From JAGQWW01 sp041392845 (lineage in GTDB: Bacteria > Bacteroidota > Bacteroidia > Chitinophagales > Saprospiraceae): 64,000 bases of DNA. The DNA is taken from contig JAWKLG010000028.1 in the NCBI GenBank assembly GCA_041392845.1, positions 30,133-94,132 on the forward strand, read 5' to 3'. The position numbers were made by a program, and so were the translations under genes. Positions 27,070 to 34,397 of the stretch are shown here, piece after piece. Within the stretch, counting starts at the first letter, position 1. Every line of letters starts with the position of its first letter. The notes beneath the pieces are model-generated. The model was given only the letters and a program-made list of their open reading frames with translations. It was not told where the DNA came from and searched no databases.

Positions 27070-28146
27070 CTAAGTACTCTGAAAGGTTTTTTGAATGTAT
27101 GAGAATGATTCAAAAATATCTTCCGTTTCTGCTTTTTGGTCTATTCTGAAATTACCAATTCCATTTAAAAGACTGAAGTTGATTTCTGTTCCTCTGTTCT
27201 TTTTGTCTTTTTCCATGTAAGGAAAAATCTGAACAGGATCAAAATGAGACTGCTTTTGTAAAAGGAAATATTCTTGTAATAATTGACTGATTTTAGAAAG
27301 GTCCTGCTCTTTTATATTTCCTTTTTTAAAAGAAATATAAGCTTCTCCAACCATACCCATTGCTACTGCTTCTCCGTGAAGCAGCGGGTGTTGGCTTTGG
27401 AGGAAATAAGTTTCAAGGCCATGTCCGATTGTATGTCCAAAATTAAGCGCCTTCCTTATCCCTTTTTCCAGGGGGTCATTTTCAACGAAATGCTTTTTGA
27501 TGTTTACACCTCTGAAAATTAAGTCATCCCAGTCAGGTTTTTCTTCTCCTTTTAAAACAGGTATTAAATCTTCCCACAACTTTGCATCAAAAATCAAGGC
27601 ATGTTTGATGACCTCTGCCATCCCGGCCTTTAATTCTCTTTCCGGCAAGGACTCCAAAAATCTGGAATCAATAAATACTGCCTTGGGATTTTTGAAAACT
27701 CCGATGGAGTTTTTGATGTGATTGAAATTAATGCCCAGTTTTCCACCAAGCGAAGCATCCACCATTGCCAGGCTGGTAGTAGGAACCTGCACAAAATCAA
27801 CTCCTCTTTTATAGGTCGAAGCCACAAAACCGCCCAAATCGCCGGTCATTCCTCCTCCGATGTTGAATATAAGAGCGCTTCGATCACAATTTTTGTTCAT
27901 TAAAGCTGCCCAAAGGTCCTCACAGGTACGAAGATTTTTTTGTGATTCTCCAGCAGGAAAATTAATCAAGGCTCCACCGGTTTGAGCTACCAAATCATCC
28001 AACTCAGAAGTCCAATGTCTATATACTTCTCTGTCAACGAAAAAAAATAACTGCGTATAATTTTTCTCTTCCAACCATGTTAGAAGCGATTTTTGAAAAT
28101 CACCTATATATATGGTGTAGTCTGCTAATTGGATTTCTTTATTCAT
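27070..28146 (-). CDS. aroB: 3-dehydroquinate synthase
   Basis: AroB converts DAHP to 3-dehydroquinate in the shikimate pathway, using NAD and a divalent metal. The NAD-binding and active-site blocks are seen: FNIGGGMTGDLGGFVASTYK, QVPTTSLAMVDASLGGKLG, FKNPKAVFID, and the metal ligands in GMAEVIKH, LNFGHTIGHGLE and HPLLHGEAVA. I chose the ATG at 28146 (MNKEIQLADYTIYIG), which overlaps the upstream cyclase gene by eight bases and suggests translational coupling; the frame is open seven codons further. Length about 358 residues, normal for the family. Confidence 0.95.
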   Translation of the reverse strand: MNKEIQLADYTIYIGDFQKSLLTWLEEKNYTQLFFFVDREVYRHWTSELDDLVAQTGGALINFPAGESQKNLRTCEDLWAALMNKNCDRSALIFNIGGGMTGDLGGFVASTYKRGVDFVQVPTTSLAMVDASLGGKLGINFNHIKNSIGVFKNPKAVFIDSRFLESLPERELKAGMAEVIKHALIFDAKLWEDLIPVLKGEEKPDWDDLIFRGVNIKKHFVENDPLEKGIRKALNFGHTIGHGLETYFLQSQHPLLHGEAVAMGMVGEAYISFKKGNIKEQDLSKISQLLQEYFLLQKQSHFDPVQIFPYMEKDKKNRGTEINFSLLNGIGNFRIDQKAETEDIFESFSYIQKTFQST

Positions 28147-28807
28147 TGGTCTCAAGGGTTTCGGCAAAAGCTCGGACAGGGAAGGAGCCCAATCCTTTTA
28201 TTTTGGGAGGAACAGCAGAAAATCTGAAGGGTCTATTTTTAGGAATACCATTCAAATGAGTCAAATGTTCTACAATTGGAATACCTGCTCCAAGTAAAGT
28301 GGTGTGTACTGGACGGCTTTTTGATTTTGAATTGTCTATATTGTAAGAATCAATTCCAACCAGACTTGCTTTTTTTTCTTTTAAAATAAGAGCAGCTTCT
28401 TCAGACAAATAAGGATGATTGCCAAAATAGGCCTCTGTATTCCAATTTTCGGACCAGCCGGTATGAAATAAAACTGCTTTGCCATTTACATCTAAACCAT
28501 TTATAAGGGAAGCGGTAATTTCCCTGGATGGAATCTTTGTACAATCAATTAATACACCTGAAAGATTGGCTATTTTCTTTAAATCCAGTTCTGCGAGATC
28601 TTCTCCTTCTTCAAACCTATGAAACGGAGCATCGATGTAGGTTCCTGTATTTGCAACCAGTTCTATTTTCCCAATGTGAAAGGCAGAACCATCTTCGTAA
28701 AATTTTTCTGAATCTTTTCTTGACCAAAAATCACAAATCACCGGTGCATCCAATCCCTGATAAGTTTGGAGTCCGTCGAAAATGATATGACTAAGATCAA
28801 TTAGCAA
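28139..28807 (-). CDS. Cyclase / kynurenine formamidase-like protein
   Basis: A 222-residue member of the cyclase family (PF04199), metal-dependent hydrolases that include kynurenine formamidase. The N-terminus LIDLSHIIFDGLQTYQG and the C-terminal VEHLTHLNGIP fit. The signature HxGTHxDxPxH is altered: Asn53 replaces the first His and Tyr57 the second (NTGTYIDAPFH), while Asp59 and His63 remain. Metal binding may therefore differ, and I would not claim formamidase activity. The start is a TTG five bases behind the preceding gene's stop; no in-frame ATG fits. It is part of a tight unit of four genes ending with aroB. Confidence 0.8.
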   Translation of the reverse strand: MLIDLSHIIFDGLQTYQGLDAPVICDFWSRKDSEKFYEDGSAFHIGKIELVANTGTYIDAPFHRFEEGEDLAELDLKKIANLSGVLIDCTKIPSREITASLINGLDVNGKAVLFHTGWSENWNTEAYFGNHPYLSEEAALILKEKKASLVGIDSYNIDNSKSKSRPVHTTLLGAGIPIVEHLTHLNGIPKNRPFRFSAVPPKIKGLGSFPVRAFAETLETNE

Positions 28808-28812
28808 AATAA

Positions 28813-29109
28813 TTAAGGTAAAAATTCAAGGCCATCTACCGACCATGCTTCGGCCTTTGCTTCAAACAGTGGTTTGGTTTTAGCCCAGGTGGTTTTAAAT
28901 AGTTCAGAATGTCTGTAAGCATCCAGGTGTTTTTCAGATTCCCACATGCTGTAGGTGAAAAACACAGAAGGATTATTGGTCTGTTGCCATAATTCAAGAT
29001 GATGACAGCCTTCAAAATTTCGTATGTATTGTTTACTTTCTTTGAAAACCGTTTTGAAATCTTCAATGTGGTTTTCGCGGAAAGTCATTTTTACAATTCT
29101 CTTAATCAT
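28813..29109 (-). CDS. Antibiotic biosynthesis monooxygenase (ABM) family protein
   Basis: A 98-residue dimeric alpha/beta ferredoxin-like protein of the ABM family (PF03992). Typical signs are MIKRIVKMTFRENHIEDF, the FEGCHHLELWQ strand, VFFTYSMWESEKHLDAY and a C-terminal WAKTKPLFEAKAEAW. Members are small oxygenases or haem-degrading enzymes, but many are unassigned. The start codon overlaps the upstream stop by four bases (ATGA), so it is cotranslated with the SAM hydroxide adenosyltransferase gene. Confidence 0.85.
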   Translation of the reverse strand: MIKRIVKMTFRENHIEDFKTVFKESKQYIRNFEGCHHLELWQQTNNPSVFFTYSMWESEKHLDAYRHSELFKTTWAKTKPLFEAKAEAWSVDGLEFLP

Positions 29110-29894
29110 TCTGAAGTATTCTCAGGCGTATCGAAATTAATTTGAACGGTATCGTCGAGTTTCATGTCCAGCAGCAATGCGGCGTTGTCCATGTTCATGG
29201 CAATCTCCAGCAAGCCAAAATCATTGAAGAGGGCTAAAGTTTCTCCAACTGCTACCGAATTATAGTTTCTTACTATTTTAAAAAGAGGTTTGTGGTTTCT
29301 GAATAAAATAGAAAAAGGTCTTCCCTTGCAAACAGAATCGAACAAAGCCATGCTGATATTGGTAACTACATTTCCATAACGATCCTGGTGAATGACAGTG
29401 CCTCTGATAAGCTGCTGATTGACTACAGGTTGCAGGGTGAATTTTGCATCCAATTCTTTAATGGGTGTTCCTAAGGCATTCAAACTTTTGCCGGCTGCAA
29501 TTCCTGCCACTGCATTTGCAAAGGGGATTTTTTGAGGAAAGGTGGATGCCGGATTGATTTCCAATTCAACCGCCTCCTTCAAAGGTCTTGGAAATAATAA
29601 TGAGAAAATCCCATTATCGGGAGCTATAAAATAATGACCTCCATAAGAAGCCAATACAAAACGAGGAGGAATCTCTACAAATGGATTTACACTTATTATA
29701 TGTATGGTGCCTTCAGGAAATTCATCCCAACAATTATTCAAGGTAAAAGAAGCACTAACTATGTCAAAGGCAGGAATTTCGTGGGTAATGTCTACAAATT
29801 GAAGGTCGCGATGCCTGGAAAGCATGGCTCCTTTCAATGCGCCCACATAGGCGTCGCGGGTTCCAAAGTCTGTAGTGAGTGTTACGATTGTCAT
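29106..29894 (-). CDS. SAM hydroxide adenosyltransferase (DUF62)
   Basis: A 262-residue enzyme of the fluorinase-like DUF62 family, which splits S-adenosylmethionine with hydroxide into adenosine and methionine. Seen: VTLTTDFGTRDAYVGALKGA at the N-terminus, DITHEIPAFD, HIISVNPFVE in place of the usual V.DPGVG, FIAPDNG, and C-terminal HQDRYGNVVTNI. The replacement of DPGVG-type residues by NPFVE is noteworthy but seen in a Bacteroidota branch as far as I recall. First gene of the unit with ABM, cyclase and aroB. Confidence 0.88.
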   Translation of the reverse strand: MTIVTLTTDFGTRDAYVGALKGAMLSRHRDLQFVDITHEIPAFDIVSASFTLNNCWDEFPEGTIHIISVNPFVEIPPRFVLASYGGHYFIAPDNGIFSLLFPRPLKEAVELEINPASTFPQKIPFANAVAGIAAGKSLNALGTPIKELDAKFTLQPVVNQQLIRGTVIHQDRYGNVVTNISMALFDSVCKGRPFSILFRNHKPLFKIVRNYNSVAVGETLALFNDFGLLEIAMNMDNAALLLDMKLDDTVQINFDTPENTSE

Positions 29895-30815
29895 CCTGTC
29901 GTAATTATAGTGTTCAGTATGGGAAATAATTTGAATCCCAAAGGTAGTTAAGATTAGGACTTTTATTGATATAAAAGTGGGAAAGATGTGGTGGGGGCTG
30001 GGTGCTGGGTGCTAGGTGCTTGGTGCTAGGTGCTGGGTACTAGGTTCTGGGGGCTGGGTACTCGTTTGCTCGGGGGCTCGGGGGCTCGTTAGTGGGTTGC
30101 TGGTATCTGGACGCTTGATATTAGACGCTGGTTGATTGGCTAACTCGCCACTCGTAATTCGTATTTCGTCACTTAAAAGAAAAGGTCAACCAGGCTTTGG
30201 AGTGGTAATTTGGCCATGGTTTCTAGAATGGATTGGAAAAAAAATCTGGGCTCTAGGTTCTAGGTACTGGGTACTAGGTTCTGGGTGCTAGGTTCAGGTT
30301 GTGGGTGCTGGGTTACTCGTTTGATCGGGGGCTCGTTAGTGGGTTGCTGGAACTTGGAGGATGGTTCACGGGCTTACTCGTCACTCGTAATTCGTCACTC
30401 GTAATTCGCATTTTGTATTTCGTCACTTAAAAGAATAAGTCAACCATGTTTTGGAGCGGTAATTTGGCCATGGTTTCCAGAATGGTTTGGAAAAAAATCT
30501 GGATTCTAGCTACTAGTGCTAGGTACTGGGTGCTGGGTTCTAGGTGCTGGGTACTAGGTTCTGGGGGCTGGGTTACTCGTTTGCTCGGAGGCTCGTTAGT
30601 GGGTTGCTGGTATCTGGACGATGGTTAACAAGCTTACTCGTCACTCGTAATTCGTCACTCGTAATTCGCATTTCGTCACTTAAAAGAATAGGTCAACCAG
30701 GCTTTGGAGTGGTAATTTGGCCGTGGTCCCCAGGATGGATTGGAAAAAAATCCGGGTTCTAGCTACTAGAAACTAGCACCTAGTGCCCAGTACCCAGTAC
30801 CTAGAACCCAGTTCG
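29895..30815. other. Gene-free 0.9 kb between a CDS start and a tRNA
   Basis: The first about 100 bases are the upstream region of the minus-strand DUF62 gene. From about 29990 the gap consists of three tandem copies of a 254-bp unit rich in heptads, ending within two bases of the tRNA. Short open frames inside are repeat-encoded and not credible. Confidence 0.8.
29990..30813. repeat. Three tandem 254-bp units made of heptad arrays, with inverted end
   Basis: The marker CACTTAAAAGAA occurs at 30170, 30424 and 30677 (spacing 254 and 253), each time followed by GGTCAACCAGGCTTTGGAGT or a close variant and a TTTGGCCATGG word. Each unit begins with CTGGGTG/CTAGGTG heptads, passes through GCTCG and GCTGG units and ends with ACTCGTC/ATTCGTC heptads. 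At 30768-30813 the heptads appear inverted (TAGCACC, CAGTACC), so the block is closed by inverted arrays. Confidence 0.85.
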
Positions 30816-30889
30816 TGGAGCTAGAGGGACTCGAACCCTCGACCCCTTGCATGCCATGCAAGTACTCTAGCCAACTGAGCTATAGCCCC
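30816..30889 (-). tRNA. tRNA-Ala, anticodon GGC
   Basis: The minus strand gives a complete 74-base cloverleaf: acceptor stem GGGGCTA pairing with TAGCTCC and A73, a D arm with AGCTCAGTTGGCTAGAG, anticodon stem CTTGC/GCAAG with loop ATGGCAT (anticodon GGC), and T arm GAGGG-TTCGAGT-CCCTC. The G3:U70 pair recognised by alanyl-tRNA synthetase is present. CCA is not encoded. A heptad array starts two bases behind the 3' end. Confidence 0.95.
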
Positions 30890-31370
30890 GAAATATGAAG
30901 ATCTTTTTAAACATTTTTAAAAAGCGAGGCAAAATTACACAATTTTATAAAATGCAAACAGGTAGTGAGGATTATTTGCATAATTTTTTGTATCTTCCAA
31001 AAAGAAACTGAAGTCAATCACTCCGCAGAAATTTTTTTCACTGTACTGGTTTTGTTTTTTTTTCTTTCATAGCTTTTATTTGAATAATATTCATGTGACT
31101 TTTTTTCAGGTATAAACACTTGACGAATTAAGTCTTAATTTGAAAGAACTCAACGAACCTAATAGTTTCAGCGCTCTGAATCGAAAAATTATTTCCCGTA
31201 TTTTATTTTGGTGCCGACATTTTATTGGGCAAATTTTAGGCGCTGCGTGATTTTTTAACAACTTTTCTAAAAAAGTTTTTAAGTTTCTCATTAACTTTGG
31301 CTTCTGTTTTAATGACTAGTAACCTCTAACACATTCTGTTTGAATTAAAACCTTTACAAAGTATTCTATT
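30890..31370. other. AT-rich 480-bp gap between tRNA and PorP gene
   Basis: Apart from the tRNA promoter candidate I see no gene, repeat or clear hairpin. The right part is the leader of the PorP/SprF gene; a partial TAnnTTTG match (TCTGTTTG near 31333) is too weak to call. Confidence 0.6.
30930..30958 (-). promoter_or_regulatory. Candidate promoter of tRNA-Ala
   Basis: On the minus strand TTTG is followed after 17 bases by TAATTTTG, matching the Bacteroidota TTTG-N-TAnnTTTG pattern with slightly short spacing. The tRNA begins about 41 bases downstream. Confidence 0.5.
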
Positions 31371-32423
31371 ATGAAAAGAATGTTTACAAAATTTTTGACT
31401 GTTTCGTTAGTGGCATTGGGAGCGATTAGCCTGCAAGCGCAGGATATTCACTTTTCCCAGTTTTACCTCTCGCCGCTAAACCTTAACCCGGCCATGACTG
31501 GCGTTATGAATTGTAACGTTCGTTTGGTGGCCAATTACCGCAACCAGTGGGCCAGTGTCCTTAAATCATACGCTTACAACACTTACTCTGTATCATACGA
31601 TCAGCGTATACCTGTAGGTCGCTACGATTATTTTGGAATTGGTGGATCTTTCTGGGGTGACAAAGCGGGTCGTTCCGACTTTGGTCAGCTTCAGGGAAAA
31701 CTTTCCGTTTCTTACAGTAAAAGAATGGGTGGCTACAGAAATGAAGCCCACTATTTAGTATTCGGTATCGACGGTGGAGTACTTCAAAGAAGTATCGACT
31801 ATACCGGATTACAATGGGGAACTCAGCATTCAGGGCAGGGAACATTTGATCCTGATGCGAATTCTTTAGAGAATTTTGCAAATGACAGAGTTTTGGTGCC
31901 GGATTTAGCTGCCGGACTTTTATGGTTCTCTGTGTTTGATGAAAATAATAACTTATATGTAGGTGGTGCTTATCATCACTTAAACAGAGCAGATATCTCT
32001 TTCCAGGATCAGGTTGAAGATCAGATTTACAGCCGTTTCACAGTACACGCAGGTGGTGAATTTGGTATCTCTGACAAAGTTGGTTTGGTTCCTGGTGTGA
32101 TTACCATGCTTCAAGGTCCTTCTTTGGAGGTGAATGCAGGTACAAGTTTACGCGTTACCTTGTTGAAATCCCGTTACGAATATCAGGCAGTACAATTTGG
32201 TGCCTGGACTCGTTTGTCAAACAGATTGGAAGATGGAATTCATAGCGATGCTTTGATTCTTTCTACAAGATTTGATTACAACGATTTCAGTATCGGATTC
32301 AGCTACGACCTTAATATTTCTGAATTGCGTCCTGCAAGTAATTCCAACGGTGGATTTGAATTTGCCCTGGTTTACAAAATCTGCGGACCTGAAAAACGTA
32401 ATGTATATTGTCCTAACTTCTAA
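31371..32423 (+). CDS. PorP/SprF family type IX secretion membrane protein
   Basis: A 350-residue outer-membrane beta-barrel of the PorP/SprF family. Signal peptide MKRMFTKFLTVSLVALGAIS, cleavage near LQAQ. The mature N-terminus DIHFSQFYLSPLNLNPAMTG carries the family signature. Repeated amphipathic strands follow, and the protein ends with CGPEKRNVYCPNF, with paired cysteines similar to those of the other PorP protein here. It is a single gene with its own terminator. Which type B cargo it serves is not shown; the giant repeat protein at 44.9 kb has no PorP next to it and is a candidate. Confidence 0.9.
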   Translation: MKRMFTKFLTVSLVALGAISLQAQDIHFSQFYLSPLNLNPAMTGVMNCNVRLVANYRNQWASVLKSYAYNTYSVSYDQRIPVGRYDYFGIGGSFWGDKAGRSDFGQLQGKLSVSYSKRMGGYRNEAHYLVFGIDGGVLQRSIDYTGLQWGTQHSGQGTFDPDANSLENFANDRVLVPDLAAGLLWFSVFDENNNLYVGGAYHHLNRADISFQDQVEDQIYSRFTVHAGGEFGISDKVGLVPGVITMLQGPSLEVNAGTSLRVTLLKSRYEYQAVQFGAWTRLSNRLEDGIHSDALILSTRFDYNDFSIGFSYDLNISELRPASNSNGGFEFALVYKICGPEKRNVYCPNF

Positions 32424-32445
32424 AAAGTTACGGGAAATAATAGTC

Positions 32446-32480
32446 AAAAAAGCCGGTTGGAACTTCCAGCCGGCTTTTTT
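32446..32480 (+). terminator. Strong intrinsic terminator behind the PorP/SprF gene
   Basis: AAAAAAGCCGGTTGGAA pairs with TTCCAGCCGGCTTTTTT (one G-T pair) across a tiny loop; T-rich and A-rich flanks make it bidirectional. Confidence 0.9.
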
Positions 32481-32602
32481 GTTGGCATAAGTATAAGGCA
32501 GACCGCCCTTTGTATAAATTAATGATTTAAAATAAAGGCCGGTTTAAAAATTTCTTATTTTAGCGTTCGTTACTTACGTGAAACATTAAATATTTATTTG
32601 AT

Positions 32603-33040
32603 ATGCTAGGAGGAAAGAAAGATAACAACGGAAGAAGCGGCACTATTATTCCCGCTTCCACATCTCACGGATTAAACAGCCTTGTACAAGGAACAGAATT
32701 AACCGGCGATATCAACGCCGGAAATGATATACGAATTGATGGCAGCATCAAAGGAACTTTAAATTGTAAGTCAAAAGTAATCATTGGACCCACCGGTATG
32801 ATAGATGGTGAGGTGAATTGTGCCAATGCTGTAATTGAAGGAAAATTTAAAGGGAAACTTGTAGTGAAAGAACTTCTTCATATTAAAGAATCTGCTAATA
32901 TTGAAGGCACTATCCACACCGGAAAGATTATCGTTCAATCAGGAGCGGTATTCAATGTAACCTGTCAAATGGGATCCGGTTCCTTCCCGAAATCTTCAAA
33001 TCAAGCCAAAGAAATTGCCAAAGAAACCGCTACAGCCTGA
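32603..33040 (+). CDS. Bactofilin family protein
   Basis: A 145-residue polymer-forming cytoskeletal protein (PF04519). The beta-helix core is visible as short repeats: LVQGTELTGDINAGNDIRID, GSIKGTLNCKSKVIIGPTG, MIDGEVNCANAVIEGKFKGK. Short flexible tails flank it, as usual. Bactofilins form filaments at the membrane and act in cell shape or as scaffolds. The atpZ-like gene starts 26 bases before its stop in another frame, so the two are cotranscribed and coupled. Confidence 0.92.
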   Translation: MLGGKKDNNGRSGTIIPASTSHGLNSLVQGTELTGDINAGNDIRIDGSIKGTLNCKSKVIIGPTGMIDGEVNCANAVIEGKFKGKLVVKELLHIKESANIEGTIHTGKIIVQSGAVFNVTCQMGSGSFPKSSNQAKEIAKETATA

Positions 33041-33263
33041 GGAGGATAAAAAAAAATCCAGCGACCAAGGCAGGGTATTTATGAAATATTCCGGAATGGC
33101 TTTTGAAATGGCGGCCATTTTGTTTGTCTTTGTGTTTGGAGGCAAAAAACTGGATGATGTAGTTAAAACTGAAACTCCCTGGTTTACCATCCTTGGTGTT
33201 TTTTTAGGTGCATTTGCCGCCCTCTATTTTACATTAAAAGATATTTTTATCAATAAAAAATGA
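33015..33263 (+). CDS. AtpZ/AtpI family protein
   Basis: An 82-residue protein with two membrane helices (FEMAAILFVFVFGGKKLDD and TILGVFLGAFAALYFTLKDI), the pattern of AtpZ/AtpI, small helpers of F-type ATP synthase assembly or Mg/Ca transport. It overlaps the bactofilin gene by 26 bases and the next gene by four bases (ATGA). In many Bacteroidota this pair precedes atpB; here no ATP synthase gene follows. Confidence 0.85.
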   Translation: MPKKPLQPEEDKKKSSDQGRVFMKYSGMAFEMAAILFVFVFGGKKLDDVVKTETPWFTILGVFLGAFAALYFTLKDIFINKK

Positions 33264-33643
33264 ATTCCGGAAAGTTTTATAGCCAATTGGCACTTGTCTC
33301 TGTGGTGATGCTTAGTGTATTGTTTGGAATGAAGTTTATCAAACCTTTAGCCCCGTACTTTTGGTTATCCATTTTTATTTGGGCTTTTTTCATTTTTTAT
33401 AGTGTTCTAATGTATATAGTGGGAAGTTTATCCCTTAAAAATGAAAATCAAAAAAGTTTTACCTCCCTGGTAATCGGCTTTACCTTCGGAAAAATGTTAT
33501 TGGCAGTTTTAATAATAGTCGTTTATTCGCAGGGATATAATCCGGAAAGCCAATTATATGTGGTTCCGTTTTTCTTAATTTATATCGTCTACACTATCTT
33601 CGAGACTTCCTTTATGATGCGTCTCGGAAATCCTAAAAAATAG
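33260..33643 (+). CDS. Membrane protein next to AtpZ, ATP synthase-associated type
   Basis: 127 residues with four predicted membrane helices (residues about 8-25, 30-52, 68-90 and 99-120) and a positively charged end, RLGNPKK. No named domain is recognisable. In size, topology and position behind AtpZ it looks like the small membrane protein that often precedes atpB in Bacteroidota (AtpI-like), but that is inference from order. It is coupled to atpZ by a four-base overlap. Confidence 0.7.
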   Translation: MNSGKFYSQLALVSVVMLSVLFGMKFIKPLAPYFWLSIFIWAFFIFYSVLMYIVGSLSLKNENQKSFTSLVIGFTFGKMLLAVLIIVVYSQGYNPESQLYVVPFFLIYIVYTIFETSFMMRLGNPKK

Positions 33644-33648
33644 ACCCA

Positions 33649-34131
33649 ATGGCAAACTATAATGTAACGGTTGATGAAAATACCAAATTTGAAATTTCGA
33701 ATGAAGAAATGGATAATCTGGATGTTGTTGAACAGTCGGAAAACAATTGGCATATTATCAGCGACAATCAATCTTATAAAGTAGAAATCCTTTCGTTTGA
33801 TAAGGCTTCCAAAACGACAGTGGTAAAAGTCAATGGGGTAAAACATGAGGTAGGTGTTTCAGATCCTTATGATCAATTGGTGAAACAAATGGGACTTTCT
33901 GCTACCGTAGCACATAAGGTAGATGAAATAAAAGCTCCGATGCCAGGACTTGTTTTAGATATCATGGTAGAAGCCGGGCAAGAAATCAAGGAAGGTGATC
34001 CTTTATTGATTTTGGAAGCAATGAAAATGGAAAACGTTCTCAAATCTCCAGGAGACGGAGTAGTCGAAGAGATAAAAGTTGAAAAGGGTAAACCCGTAGA
34101 TAAGGGAACCGTTCTTATTAAATTGCAATAG
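33649..34131 (+). CDS. Biotin carboxyl carrier protein (biotin/lipoyl domain)
   Basis: A 160-residue carrier protein. The C-terminal half is a biotinyl domain with the motif EAMKMEN, where Lys126 takes the biotin, and the flanking IKAPMPGLVLDIMVEAGQEI and GDGVVEEIKVEKG strands. The N-terminal half is the linker-type region found in acetyl- or propionyl-CoA carboxylase carriers of Bacteroidota. The partner carboxylase subunits are not in the window. It starts five bases behind the preceding gene and is the last of a four-gene unit. Confidence 0.88.
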   Translation: MANYNVTVDENTKFEISNEEMDNLDVVEQSENNWHIISDNQSYKVEILSFDKASKTTVVKVNGVKHEVGVSDPYDQLVKQMGLSATVAHKVDEIKAPMPGLVLDIMVEAGQEIKEGDPLLILEAMKMENVLKSPGDGVVEEIKVEKGKPVDKGTVLIKLQ

Positions 34132-34183
34132 GAAATTCTTTCCTTCTTTAAAGTTACTTATTAAAAAGTTTGAAAATATTTGA

Positions 34184-34212
34184 TTGAGGAGACAGCAGAT
34201 CTGTCTCCTCAA
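34184..34212. terminator. Perfect 12-bp hairpin behind the biotin carrier gene
   Basis: TTGAGGAGACAG, loop CAGAT, CTGTCTCCTCAA. There is no T tract after it, so it may end transcription poorly or protect the mRNA end. Confidence 0.5.
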
Positions 34213-34397
34213 ACGCTATATTAATTACAAGTTAATTAGATAACAGTTCTTTGAAACTCCCTTTTGAGGGAGAACTAGTGAAAAATACGAATTAGATACA
34301 GGCAGAATTCACCCCTCTGTCTGAAAAAAGAATTGATCTCCAAACCCGAAATCCGGAGGTCATGCATAACCGAATTATTAACCAAACCCGAATTAGT

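Noticed and set aside
29990..30813. CRISPR-like spacing of repeats
   Set aside because: Repeats are 7 bp and degenerate, the 254-bp units have no spacers of constant length, and no cas gene is near.
30816..30889. tRNA-bounded genomic island
   Set aside because: The tRNA 3' end is next to repeats, but no integrase, no duplicated tRNA end and no foreign gene set is present.
34245..34397. Riboswitch or attenuator in the susC leader
   Set aside because: Two hairpins exist (TTGAGGAGACAG and AGTTCT..AGAACT), but no known riboswitch core is recognisable.
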